This document shows, piece after piece, positions 1 through 7,199 of a DNA stretch of 10,679 bases. The DNA comes from an uncultured Eubacteriales bacterium (GTDB lineage Bacteria > Bacillota > Clostridia > Christensenellales > Aristaeellaceae). The DNA is taken from contig URJN01000051.1 of the NCBI GenBank assembly GCA_900548125.1, positions 1 through 10,679 on the forward strand, given 5' to 3'. The position numbers and the translations under genes were made by a program. How positions within the stretch are numbered: the stretch's first letter is position 1; each line of letters begins with the position of its first letter. The notes under the pieces were generated by a model. That model did no database searches. It worked only from the letters and a program-made list of their open reading frames with translations, and had not been told where the DNA came from.

Positions 1-366
1 CGCGCGACCATCGAAGATGTCTGCGAGCCTTATCTCATGCAGATCGGCTTCCTCTCCCGTACCCCTCGTGGCCGTCTGACCTCGGCAGAAGCGCAGGCAG
101 GCTCAGCCCGCTATTTTCTTTGGCAAAGCCTTGCAATCAAGGCAACCAGTTCTTCGATTCGAATCGGTTTGGACAAATGCATATTCATACCCGCCGCAAG
201 GCATTTCTGCGCGTCCTCTCCCAAAGCGTTGGCTGTCATGGCGACGATGGGAATGGTTCGGGCGTCCTCGCGTATCAGCGCGCGAATCGCCCGCGTCGCA
301 TGGAGTCCATCCATATCGGGCATCATCATATCCATCAGAATCAAAGAATACGTTCCCGAACCGTGA
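1..366 (+). CDS. ruvB: Holliday junction DNA helicase RuvB, C-terminal end (5' partial) with unusual read-through tail
   Basis: Frame 1 is open from the first base. Its first 25 residues match the winged-helix C-terminus of RuvB: TIEDVCEPYLMQIGFLSRTP is followed by RGR at residues 23-25. RuvB is the AAA+ motor of the RuvABC complex, which drives branch migration of Holliday junctions during recombination and repair. In the family the chain normally ends about 10-15 residues after RTPRGR. Here no stop occurs until TGA at 364-366, so the frame adds about 85 residues that resemble nothing I know. This tail lies entirely antisense to the convergent receiver gene from position 111 onward. The identity of the first 30 or so residues is clear. 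The tail may be real, the result of a lost stop codon, or an assembly or sequencing error. I see no + strand terminator after it. Confidence 0.8.
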   Translation, partial: RATIEDVCEPYLMQIGFLSRTPRGRLTSAEAQAGSARYFLWQSLAIKATSSSIRIGLDKCIFIPAARHFCASSPKALAVMATMGMVRASSRISARIARVAWSPSISGIIISIRIKEYVPEP

Positions 367-587
367 CTCTTGAACATCTTCAACGCCTTTCGCCCGTCCT
401 GCGCAACATCCACCGTGATTCCCCGTTTTTCCAGCAGAGCTTTTACGATTTCGGCGTTCAGCTCATTGTCCTCCGCCAGCATCAGATGGATTCCGCGCAC
501 ATCCTTTTCTTCCTTTATGCTCTCTCTTGTCTGCGATGCCCTTTGCGCCGACGCCGATGAACATTCGGCGTTTTCCTTCCCATTCAT
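111..587 (-). CDS. Stand-alone CheY-like response regulator (receiver domain only)
   Basis: The product is 158 aa. Residues 1-33 are a polar, Ser/Ala/Glu/Lys-rich leader, and about 34-156 form one receiver domain. The canonical residues are present: acidic pocket E39-D40 in LAEDNELN, phospho-acceptor D86 in LMDMMMPDMDG, switch T118 in VAMTAN, and K140-P141 in LSKPI. The pattern (EDNELN, MDMMMPDMDG, AMTAN) is the type found as the C-terminal receiver of hybrid histidine kinases, so it may once have been part of one. It should accept phosphate from a histidine kinase or phosphotransfer protein, but there is no output domain and no kinase nearby. The ATG at 587 is chosen because AAGGAG lies 7 nt upstream. 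A near-palindrome at 631-650 may control it. Its 3' end is convergent with ruvB and overlapped by the long ruvB frame. Its partner and output are unknown. Confidence 0.93.
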   Translation of the reverse strand: MNGKENAECSSASAQRASQTRESIKEEKDVRGIHLMLAEDNELNAEIVKALLEKRGITVDVAQDGRKALKMFKSHGSGTYSLILMDMMMPDMDGLHATRAIRALIREDARTIPIVAMTANALGEDAQKCLAAGMNMHLSKPIRIEELVALIARLCQRK

Positions 588-630
588 AACAACGCTCCTT
601 CACCCTATTATGTTGGCGACTTGTATCCCC

Positions 631-650
631 ATATGTAATATATTTCATAT
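631..650. promoter_or_regulatory. 20-bp near-palindrome upstream of the receiver gene (candidate operator)
   Basis: The half-sites ATATG and CATAT frame an AT-only centre. Nine of ten base pairs of the dyad match, and only positions 636/645 fail. It lies in an AT-rich 70-bp leader, 43 bp upstream of the receiver start codon and just past the terminator of the preceding gene pair. This is where an operator or promoter element would sit. A CATAAT hexamer on the minus strand (606-611) could be a -10, but I find no convincing -35. The binding protein is unknown. Confidence 0.35.
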
Positions 651-666
651 CTAATGATTTATGACT

Positions 667-720
667 TTAAAAATTAAAATCCCGCACCCTTGTTTTTTTC
701 AAAACAAAAGCACGGGATTT
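667..720 (-). terminator. Rho-independent terminator after the SH3b gene pair
   Basis: On the minus strand an outer 8-bp stem (713-720 with 677-684) and an inner 7-bp TTGTTTT/AAAACAA stem (690-696 with 701-707) are separated by a 5x5 internal loop. A T-rich run at 667-676 follows. The hairpin starts 50 nt after the stop of the second SH3b gene and precedes the receiver gene leader, so it separates these two transcription units. Confidence 0.75.
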
Positions 721-770
721 CCTTTTTCGGTTCATCAGGCTTTTCGGTACAAACCGTCACGATGCCCGTA

Positions 771-1925
771 TCATCCATTCACAATGCAATCCGTCCGAAC
801 AAAGCCGCACATCATCTTGCCATTCACGTTGACCAGCACATACGCCCAATCATTGTTCAGTACGGCAAGCCAGCTGACGGTCTGTCCCGCCTTCAAGCTG
901 CACAGCTTTTTCTGGCTGAACAGTGGGTCATCCGTCAGGAAGGTATCCTGCGTGATTTCGGAAAGCGTATCCGCCGAAATGCCCGCAAAGTCCATCGCCG
1001 GCACGCTCGTTCCTTCGGGCAGGGCGTTCCTGTCAATCCAGCCAAAGCGGTAATGGCTGCTGTCGATGCTGTATTGAATGAGGATATAGCCGTCCTTCTG
1101 CCCATAGACCTCAATCCAGCCGTTCGTGCTGACGAGTCCCTTGCCGTTGCCGCTGCGCACATAGTCCTCGCCGGGGCCCGTATAAACCGGATATTTCTGC
1201 CCGCCGGTGAATTTGACCTTCTGCGCGGTAAATGCGCCGTCCTTCAGATTCGGCGCGACCGTCAGCTTCGCCTTCGCGTCGTCAATCCATGTCGGCAGCG
1301 CGTTAAACGACACATAGCGGATATCGCGCTGAACGGCGCCCTGCACCGCGCCGCGGTAAACGACGTTCGACCAGTCGATAAAATCCAGCTTGTCATCCGA
1401 AACGCGAATCCCACCGCCTTCCGTTTTGTGGTAGCTGCTCAGGCGGAACATGCCGTTCTCCCAGCGATACACCACCATTTTTTCATAGCTTTCGCCCGAT
1501 TCATCCAGTTGGGTCACGGAAAAACACAGGCCGTCATCGTAAACCTGTCTGCCCGTGAAATTCCCGATCCAATCCGTTTCGTCTATCCACCCTGCCGTGC
1601 CAACGTCAAACCACGCTTCTTCCTTTCCCTGCGGCACAGCGCCCGCGTTCTTGAGCCAGTATTTCATCTCGCCGTTCACCCGATGATAACCGACAAGAAT
1701 GCGCTCGCTCTGCTTATGGAGAAGCGCAAAGCCGTAGTCGCCCTTCGACGTACCGCGCACCTCGCAGTAATCCTCGAATTCGTAATCCGGCCAGCGGCTC
1801 GCTACGTGCTCGCGCACCTCCCGCGGCGGCTCGGTCGCGAAATACGGCGAATACGTTCCCGCAACGCAAACCGACGCCATCAGCGTCATCAGCAGCGTGC
1901 AAACCCACAAAACGACTCTTTTCAT
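771..1925 (-). CDS. Secreted SH3b-domain protein, second paralog
   Basis: The product is 384 aa. An N-terminal signal peptide (about 1-22, KR followed by a hydrophobic stretch ending ASVCVA) indicates export. Residues about 30-240 are a domain I do not recognise. Two SH3b-like repeats follow. The first (about 245-303) has the hallmarks YTGPGEDY, GNGKG, TNGWIEVYGQ and FGWI. The second (about 327-381) has TDDPLFS, LKAGQTV and GFV. SH3b domains usually bind cell-wall peptides or other ligands at the cell surface, so a wall-associated role is inferred. It starts 12 bp after its paralog stops, with GGAGGG directly behind that TGA, so the two are cotranscribed. Full-length similarity to the upstream gene (EDYxEV, KQxxR, VPQG, DxRY, LP) shows tandem duplication. 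No catalytic motif is visible. Confidence 0.85.
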   Translation of the reverse strand: MKRVVLWVCTLLMTLMASVCVAGTYSPYFATEPPREVREHVASRWPDYEFEDYCEVRGTSKGDYGFALLHKQSERILVGYHRVNGEMKYWLKNAGAVPQGKEEAWFDVGTAGWIDETDWIGNFTGRQVYDDGLCFSVTQLDESGESYEKMVVYRWENGMFRLSSYHKTEGGGIRVSDDKLDFIDWSNVVYRGAVQGAVQRDIRYVSFNALPTWIDDAKAKLTVAPNLKDGAFTAQKVKFTGGQKYPVYTGPGEDYVRSGNGKGLVSTNGWIEVYGQKDGYILIQYSIDSSHYRFGWIDRNALPEGTSVPAMDFAGISADTLSEITQDTFLTDDPLFSQKKLCSLKAGQTVSWLAVLNNDWAYVLVNVNGKMMCGFVRTDCIVNG

Positions 1926-1937
1926 GTTTTCCCTCCA

Positions 1938-3029
1938 TCATCCATGCGACATGCAGTTGGTCGGGACAAAGCCCCAATAGCATTGCCCGTCGATCTCCAC
2001 GGTGATCATTTCCCACTCCGCGCCCAGAAAAGCGTGGTTCCAGACCTTCTGCCCCGCCTTTAGATGGGCAATCGCCGCGCCGCTCCCCAGCGGATCATCT
2101 GTCATCACGCAATCCGCCGTAATCTCCTGCTGATACGTTTCCCGGAAATCGCTGATTTTCAGCCGCTCGACCTTTGTTCCCGCAGGAAGCACGCTTTTTT
2201 CAATCCAGCCGATTCGATAATGATTCCCGTCGATGTGGTATTGAATCAGCAGCCAGCCGTCGTATTGGCCGAACACCTGCACCCAGCCGTTCGTGCCGAC
2301 CGCCGCCTTGCCGTTCCCCGCCCGCGGGTAATCCCTGCCGGGACCCAGATAAACCTTGCGGCTGTGATTCGCCGAAAGCGGCACAACCTGCCCGAAAAGC
2401 GTGTTCCAGCGCGGGCTGAAAAAGCTGAACCCCGGCGGCACATCGCTGTTTTCCAGCGCTTTTTTTCGCGTTTTGGGCAGATTGCCGTAAGCCAGATAGC
2501 GCATATCATTCAGCAGCTCGACCTTCGCATCACCCTCGGCAAAATGGATCACGCCGTCCGCGTCCACCCGCGTGCCGTCATACGCCGTCAGCCTGAAACC
2601 GCCGACAAACTGTTTCCGGCTCTCCGCCGTGCCCTTCGGCTCGTTCGGCATCGCCGCGTCCCATGCGTAGGTGATCGTCCGCAGGCCGCCGTTCCTGTCC
2701 GCCGCCGAAACCGTGACGGATTCCCCATCCGTTTCCAGCCGACCGCGTCCGCCCTGCGGCACGCCCTCCGCCGTCGCAAACCAATCCGTCCAGCCGAATT
2801 TGCTGGCAAAGTAAACCTTCATCATCCGCCTTTGCTCCTGCTTAAACAGGATGAAGGCAAACGACCGCTCCGCCGTTTCGACCTCGGCATAATCCTCAAT
2901 CACCGCACCCGAATATTCCCAATGGATAGCTTGCGCCCGCTCGTTGTCCAGCCCGAAGCCGCCGTCGTCGGCCAGCGCACATCCCACCGTCAGCAGAAGC
3001 GCCGCTAGGATGATTCCCCATCTTTTCAT
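1938..3029 (-). CDS. Secreted SH3b-domain protein, first paralog
   Basis: The product is 363 aa. A signal peptide at 1-20 (KR, then a hydrophobic core ending CALA before DDGG) predicts secretion by signal peptidase I. TVGC at 14-17 is a poor lipobox, so a lipoprotein is less likely. Residues about 25-220 are an unrecognised domain shared with the neighbouring paralog. SH3b-like repeats lie at about 224-282 (YLGPGRDY, GNGKAA, TNGWVQVFGQ, IGWI) and about 305-360 (TDDPLGS, LKAGQKV, GFVPTNC). The frame stays open upstream to 3263, but that stretch runs into era antisense and has no signal peptide. The ATG at 3029 is preferred because GGAAGGAGGGAGGAC precedes it and a signal peptide begins there. 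It is the first gene of a two-gene unit, and transcription must reach it through the hairpin at 3051-3100. Confidence 0.85.
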   Translation of the reverse strand: MKRWGIILAALLLTVGCALADDGGFGLDNERAQAIHWEYSGAVIEDYAEVETAERSFAFILFKQEQRRMMKVYFASKFGWTDWFATAEGVPQGGRGRLETDGESVTVSAADRNGGLRTITYAWDAAMPNEPKGTAESRKQFVGGFRLTAYDGTRVDADGVIHFAEGDAKVELLNDMRYLAYGNLPKTRKKALENSDVPPGFSFFSPRWNTLFGQVVPLSANHSRKVYLGPGRDYPRAGNGKAAVGTNGWVQVFGQYDGWLLIQYHIDGNHYRIGWIEKSVLPAGTKVERLKISDFRETYQQEITADCVMTDDPLGSGAAIAHLKAGQKVWNHAFLGAEWEMITVEIDGQCYWGFVPTNCMSHG

Positions 3030-3050
3030 GTCCTCCCTCCTTCCCGTGCG

Positions 3051-3100
3051 AAAAACGCCGCGTTTCCTTCTGTCTATAAGACGAGAGAACCGCGGCGTTT
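3051..3100 (-). terminator. Terminator-like hairpin between era and the SH3b pair
   Basis: A perfect 10-bp stem, AAACGCCGCG (3053-3062) with its complement at 3091-3100, ends on the minus strand in a run of five T (3051-3055). It lies about 90 nt after the era stop, which suits the end of the yqfC-era operon. The distal T-run is only 21 nt from the SH3b start codon, and those 21 nt are mostly Shine-Dalgarno. A promoter does not fit between them, so it may act as an attenuator or partial terminator. The loop also contains GTCT/AGAC, which could extend the fold. Confidence 0.7.
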
Positions 3101-3190
3101 GTTTCAGTTTTTTCCAAAAAGAATTGTTTTTTTCACCGCGAACAGGCCGTCCTCGCTGCGTATGCAAACGGAGTGCCCGTCCTGAGGGCG

Positions 3191-4087
3191 TCAGTTGCTC
3201 TCGTAGCCCAGCGTGCGCAGGTCGTCCATGCGGTTGCGCCAGTCCTCGCGAATCTTGACCCAAAGCTGGAGATTCACCTTCGTGCCGAGCAGATTCTCAA
3301 TGTCGCGCCGCGCTTCCGCGCCAATGGTGCGCAGCATCGCGCCCTTCTTGCCGATGATGATGCCCTTGTGGCTCGCACGCTCGCAGTAAATCGTCGCGTG
3401 AATCTCCGTCATGTTGTCGCTCAGCTTGTTGATTGCCATCATCTCGACACCGATGCCGTGCGGCACTTCCTCGCGCAGATGCAGCAGCGCTTTCTCGCGG
3501 ATGATCTCCGCGCAAATCTGGCGTTCCGGCTGGTCGGTCATCATGTCGTCCGGGAAGTACTTGGGACCTTCCGGCAGATAGGACACGATGAGCTTCTTCA
3601 GCTCGTCCATGCCCTTGCCCGTGCGTGCGCTGACGGGCACGATGGCGTCGTAGCCCGCCTCCGCAAAGGATTGAATCGCCGCCATGAGCCGCGCTTCCTC
3701 GACGATGTCCGTCTTGTTCAGCACAAGGATCTTCTTCACCTTGCGCCCGCTCATCTCTTCGACAATGGCGCGATCCTGCGCACCGATCTCGTTGGCGTCC
3801 ACCAGCACCAGCAGCACGTCAATGCCGTCCATGGCATCCTGTACGCTCTTGACCATGTATTCGCCCAGACGCGTGCGCGGCTTATGCAGACCCGGCGTGT
3901 CCAGGAAAACAATCTGCCAGTCCTTGTCCGTCACGACGCCCATGATGCGGTTGCGGGTCGTCTGCGGACGGTTGGAAACGATGGCGACCTTTTCGCCGAC
4001 CATCGCGTTCATCATCGTGGATTTTCCGACATTCGGGCGGCCGACAATTGCGGCAAAGCCCGAAAGAAATTTCGTTTCGTTCTTCAC
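3191..4087 (-). CDS. era: GTPase Era (16S rRNA / 30S assembly)
   Basis: The product is 298 aa, the usual family length. The GTPase domain has G1 GRPNVGKS (16-23), G2 PQTTR (41-45), G3 DTPG (63-66), G4 NKTD (124-127) and G5 SAR (153-155). A C-terminal KH domain carries GKKG at 246-249 in the IIIGKKGAMLRTIG segment. Era binds the 3' end of 16S rRNA and acts as a GTP-dependent checkpoint of small-subunit maturation, in the same process as YbeY two genes upstream. The start is GTG at 4087 with GAGGA about 10 nt upstream, and no better start is near. It is the last gene of the conserved operon. In Bacillus subtilis recO follows; here a terminator-like hairpin and two SH3b genes follow instead. Confidence 0.97.
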   Translation of the reverse strand: MKNETKFLSGFAAIVGRPNVGKSTMMNAMVGEKVAIVSNRPQTTRNRIMGVVTDKDWQIVFLDTPGLHKPRTRLGEYMVKSVQDAMDGIDVLLVLVDANEIGAQDRAIVEEMSGRKVKKILVLNKTDIVEEARLMAAIQSFAEAGYDAIVPVSARTGKGMDELKKLIVSYLPEGPKYFPDDMMTDQPERQICAEIIREKALLHLREEVPHGIGVEMMAINKLSDNMTEIHATIYCERASHKGIIIGKKGAMLRTIGAEARRDIENLLGTKVNLQLWVKIREDWRNRMDDLRTLGYESN

Positions 4088-4101
4088 TTTTTTATTTCCT
4101 C

Positions 4102-4117
4102 ATCCGGTTATCCGGTT
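4102..4117 (-). repeat. 8-bp tandem direct repeat in the cdd-era gap
   Basis: AACCGGAT (minus strand) occurs twice head to tail, beginning directly after the cdd TAA stop and ending just before the era Shine-Dalgarno. It fills half of the 30-bp gap. It may be a slippage product, and no function is evident. Confidence 0.5.
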
Positions 4118-4507
4118 TTATTTGCCCAAAGACGACGGCCCGAAGCCATACGGCAGCAGCTCTGCCAGCGGCACGCGGTCGACATGCCCGTCCCACGTCA
4201 CAAAGACCTCCAAATCGGGCGCGAACTCATACAGCGACTGGCGGCATGCACCGCAGGGATACGGCGCAGAACCGCTCGCAGCGATGGCGACCTTCGTGAA
4301 TTCGCGATATCCCTCGCTGACCGCCTTCACCAGCGCGGTGCGCTCGGCGCAGAGCGTGTTGCCGTAGGCGGCATTTTCGACGTTGCAGCCGGTGAAAACG
4401 CGTCCGTCTTTGGTTTCCAGCGCCGCGCCGACCGCATAGCCGGAATACGGCACATAGGCGTTCTTTCTGGCTTCGATTGCCATTTCAAGCAGTCTTTCGT
4501 CTGTCAT
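4118..4507 (-). CDS. cdd: Cytidine deaminase
   Basis: The product is 129 aa, typical of the small homotetrameric bacterial enzyme. It converts cytidine and deoxycytidine to uridine and deoxyuridine in pyrimidine salvage, in the cytoplasm. The zinc and catalytic motifs are complete: C53-A54-E55 (TLCAERTAL) and the P84-C85-G86-A87-C88 motif in PYPCGACRQ. The substrate-binding segment GCNVENAAYG (40-49) is also present. The frame is open further upstream to 4726, but that part is antisense-like sequence over ybeY. The ATG at 4507 gives MTDERLLEMAIEARKNAYVP, the normal N-terminus, and has GAGGAG just upstream. The gene begins 5 bp after ybeY ends. In B. subtilis dgkA lies between these two genes; here there is no room for it. 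Confidence 0.97.
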   Translation of the reverse strand: MTDERLLEMAIEARKNAYVPYSGYAVGAALETKDGRVFTGCNVENAAYGNTLCAERTALVKAVSEGYREFTKVAIAASGSAPYPCGACRQSLYEFAPDLEVFVTWDGHVDRVPLAELLPYGFGPSSLGK

Positions 4508-4512
4508 CCCGT

Positions 4513-5013
4513 TTACTCCTCTCTCGTCAGCCCGATGGATGCGAGGGATTTTTCCTCCATCGCACGCATGACGGGCTTGTCCTCGTCGGTCATATGGTCG
4601 TAGCCCATCAGATGAAACAGCCCATGTGTAAGCAGATAGCCGCATTCGCGCCGCTCGCTGTGTCCATATTCCGCTGCCTGCGCCCGAACATGATCCATGG
4701 AAATCACGATATCGCCCAGCGCACACGCATCCGTGTCCGGATCATATTCCTCGCGGAGCAGAGGCTCGCACTGCCCCGCCGTCTTTCCCTTGGGGTAATT
4801 GACGGTCGGGAAGGATAAAACATCTGTCGCGGCGTCCTTGCCGCGCTGCTCACGGTTGATTTCGCGAATCTGCTCATCGCCGACGACGCTGATGAATACG
4901 GACAGCGGACAGCTCACGCCCTCCGTCCTCTGCGCCGCGTCCGCGCAGAGCTGCATCAGCCCGCGCGCCTGTTCGTCGAGCAGACCCTTTTCGTCCTCAA
5001 ATTCGAGAATCAT
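4513..5013 (-). CDS. ybeY: Endoribonuclease YbeY (16S rRNA maturation)
   Basis: The product is 166 aa, as in the family. The zinc site HGLFHLMGYDH holds H130, H134 and H140. The upstream conserved block GKDAATDVLSFP (58-69) and LGDIVIS (99-105) are also typical. YbeY is a metal-dependent RNase needed for 16S rRNA 3'-end processing and ribosome quality control, and it works in the same pathway as Era. Start and stop overlap: its ATG (5013) forms ATGA with the pgpH stop, with GGAGG about 8 nt upstream, which suggests translational coupling. Its TAA is 5 bp from the cdd start. The segment between the two conserved blocks (about 72-98) is variable in the family and unremarkable here. Confidence 0.96.
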   Translation of the reverse strand: MILEFEDEKGLLDEQARGLMQLCADAAQRTEGVSCPLSVFISVVGDEQIREINREQRGKDAATDVLSFPTVNYPKGKTAGQCEPLLREEYDPDTDACALGDIVISMDHVRAQAAEYGHSERRECGYLLTHGLFHLMGYDHMTDEDKPVMRAMEEKSLASIGLTREE

Positions 5014-7199
5014 GGCTTAACCTCCGTCTGTTTTGCGCCGACCGTCTGCTTTCGGCTCGTTTTGTCCTCGCCGTGATGCTGTGCGCGGCTCAAATCGACG
5101 CTCGGATACTCGATGCGCTCATGGAACACGCCCTGAAGCACCGTTTCAAACGCCGAGCAGATTTTACCGATATCGCGGAAGGTCAGCGTACATTCATCCA
5201 GCTGACCGTCCTCCATCTTGCCGCGCACCAGCTTGCGAATCAGCGCCGATATCTTTTCCTGCGTCGGGTCGGGCAAGGCGCGAACGGCAGCTTCGACCGT
5301 ATCCGAGAGCATCAGGATTGCGGCTTCCGAGGTCTGCGGCTTCGGGCCGTCATAGCGGAAATCGCGGATATCCACATTTTCCTCTCCGAACATTTTGACC
5401 GCCTTGGCATAGAAGTACATGACCGGCGTATCGCCATGGTGCTGGCGAATCATGTCGATAATCGGTTCGGGCAGATGATGTCTGCGCGCCAGTTCAACGC
5501 CGTCGCGCGTATGCTCGGTCAAAATCGCCGTGGATACGCGCGGGTCGGTTTTGTCATGCGGGTTTTCGCCCATCTGGTTTTCCTTAAAATACAACGGACG
5601 GATGAGCTTGCCGATGTCGTGGTAATACGCGCCGACACGGACAAGCAGCGCATTCGCGCCGACCGCCTCCGCCGCCGCCTCCGCCAGATTCGCAACGACC
5701 ATCGAATGATGATATGTGCCCGGCGTTTCAATCATCAGCCGGCGCAGAAGCGGCTGATTCGGGTTGGAAAGCTCGATGAGCTTGGACGGCGTGACCAGAT
5801 TGAACGCCGTTTCAAGGATTGGCTGCAAGCCGACGCACAGCACGGCGGAAACCACCGCGCCGCCGATGGCATACATCGCATCGTTCCATACGCTGCTCAT
5901 GTCGTTAGACGTCAGCGCGCGCACGCAGAGCAGAATCAGGAAATTGACGACGCCGACCACCAGCCCGCTGACGACGACCATCACACGCGCCGTGTTCCTG
6001 CGGAGCATATAAATCGCAACCATGCCGCCGATTGCGCTCATCATCAGCACACTCAGCGTCTGCGCGGTCACAAGCCCCGTTCCCTTCGCCGTCAGGAAGG
6101 TAATCAGCATGCTCACCGCCAGATTGACCACATACGCCGGGCGCGTACCCAGCAGATTGGCGGCAAGCATCGCGCCCAGCACGACGGGCATCGCGTTGAC
6201 GCTCAAATATTCGCCCATCACCAGACTCAGCAGCACGGTCAGCACGCCCGAAATCAGCAGAACCAGCGCGCTCATGCCCATCGTCAGCATCTGCGGCGCA
6301 AAGAGCCACACGTACAGCCATGTTGCCGCCAGAATCAGCGCAAGCGTTGCCGCCGTGCCGATATACAGCGGATAATCGACGCTGTTGCCCTCCAGCAGAC
6401 CGAGCGAATCCAGAACGGCAATCTGTTCCGCCGTTACGCGGTCGCCCTTGACGACGATGTTCTGATCCTGCTTATAGACGGTCGGCTCAACGGCGTCGCT
6501 CGCCCGCTGGCGGTTTTCCTCCGTCGCCTCCTGATCAATCAGCATGTTCGGCTTGAGGCATTTGCGCAGCGTCGGAATCGCCACGTTATACCACAGGTCG
6601 GTGCGCGTATTGTACGCGACAATCTGCTGAATGTTGTTGATGGCGTCGTTAATCTGTCCCTCTGTAATGGTGGAGACCAGGGCTGTCCGCGTTGCGGAGG
6701 CCAGCGACTGACAGAGGCTCTCAAAATCGCTTTCGCTGGTGTTCATCAGCGTGCGGAGCTGATAATTGCTCAGCGTCAGACGAGTGAGCAGACCGGACGC
6801 CTGCGTATAGTCCGCATCGGTGAACGAACCGCCCTCCTCGCCCCATGCCGTTCGAATCTGTTCGCCCAGCTCGCGCACGGAACGCATCTCCGAAAAGATG
6901 GCGTCCATCTCCGAAAGCACCGTATCGGAAACCGTATCGTCCTTATAATAGACCGGTGAAACCGCGTCCGACGCCGCCTGTCTGCGCCGCGCAGTCGTGA
7001 TTTCGTCTACGATATCCTTGCTCGCCGTAATCGTTTTGGGCGCGACGTCGCCGACGCTCAAATCGTACTGCTCCGGCGAAATCGCCAGCATGCAGATGGC
7101 CAGCAGAATGAGGTAGGTCGCCGCCGCAAACAGCACCTGCTGCACGCGCGTGCTCAGGCTGTCAATCCATTTGCGGGCGGTCTTGCGCGTAGCGTCCAT
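5010..7199 (-). CDS. pgpH: Membrane c-di-AMP phosphodiesterase PgpH (7TM-HD family, YqfF type)
   Basis: The product is 729 aa. A first membrane segment (about 22-40) is followed by a large extracytoplasmic domain (about 42-270, 7TMR-HDED type), then a block of hydrophobic helices (about 277-460, 7TMR-HD) and a cytoplasmic HD domain (about 485-690). HD residues visible are H497/H498 in TYHHSMVVANLAEAA, H527-D528 in YYHDIGK, H587/H588 in RQHHGD and D633 in MLSDTVEAA. In characterised members (PgpH of Listeria) this domain hydrolyses c-di-AMP, a second messenger of osmotic and cell-wall balance. The start is set at ATG 7199: AAAGGAGG lies 9 nt before it, but directly abuts the in-frame ATG at 7208. 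It overlaps phoH by 38 bp and ybeY by 4 bp. The last 25 or so residues are a polar tail. Confidence 0.94.
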   Translation of the reverse strand: MDATRKTARKWIDSLSTRVQQVLFAAATYLILLAICMLAISPEQYDLSVGDVAPKTITASKDIVDEITTARRRQAASDAVSPVYYKDDTVSDTVLSEMDAIFSEMRSVRELGEQIRTAWGEEGGSFTDADYTQASGLLTRLTLSNYQLRTLMNTSESDFESLCQSLASATRTALVSTITEGQINDAINNIQQIVAYNTRTDLWYNVAIPTLRKCLKPNMLIDQEATEENRQRASDAVEPTVYKQDQNIVVKGDRVTAEQIAVLDSLGLLEGNSVDYPLYIGTAATLALILAATWLYVWLFAPQMLTMGMSALVLLISGVLTVLLSLVMGEYLSVNAMPVVLGAMLAANLLGTRPAYVVNLAVSMLITFLTAKGTGLVTAQTLSVLMMSAIGGMVAIYMLRRNTARVMVVVSGLVVGVVNFLILLCVRALTSNDMSSVWNDAMYAIGGAVVSAVLCVGLQPILETAFNLVTPSKLIELSNPNQPLLRRLMIETPGTYHHSMVVANLAEAAAEAVGANALLVRVGAYYHDIGKLIRPLYFKENQMGENPHDKTDPRVSTAILTEHTRDGVELARRHHLPEPIIDMIRQHHGDTPVMYFYAKAVKMFGEENVDIRDFRYDGPKPQTSEAAILMLSDTVEAAVRALPDPTQEKISALIRKLVRGKMEDGQLDECTLTFRDIGKICSAFETVLQGVFHERIEYPSVDLSRAQHHGEDKTSRKQTVGAKQTEVKP

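Noticed and set aside
2973..3029. Lipobox in the first SH3b protein (TVGC)
   Set aside because: Position -3 is Thr instead of the usual Leu. The CALA cleavage site just after fits signal peptidase I better.
3071..3080. TATAGA as a -10 for the SH3b genes
   Set aside because: It lies in the loop of the terminator-like hairpin, and no -35 is present at 16-18 bp.
3030..3263. N-terminal extension of the first SH3b gene
   Set aside because: The extra 78 codons overlap era and the hairpin. The ATG at 3029 has a strong Shine-Dalgarno and starts a signal peptide.
690..4603. Other long plus-strand open frames (690-2063, 2064-3008, 3173-4603)
   Set aside because: They lie antisense to the SH3b genes, era and cdd, run across gene borders, and have no ribosome binding sites or recognisable domains.
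4508..4726. N-terminal extension of cdd
   Set aside because: It reads ybeY in another frame. The ATG at 4507 gives the normal cytidine deaminase length and N-terminus.
5073..6959. Long plus-strand open frame of 628 codons
   Set aside because: It is antisense to pgpH, whose HD motifs, membrane helices and ribosome binding site are clear. Its translation is rich in His, Arg and Gln with no domain. Low stop density opposite a GC-rich gene explains it.
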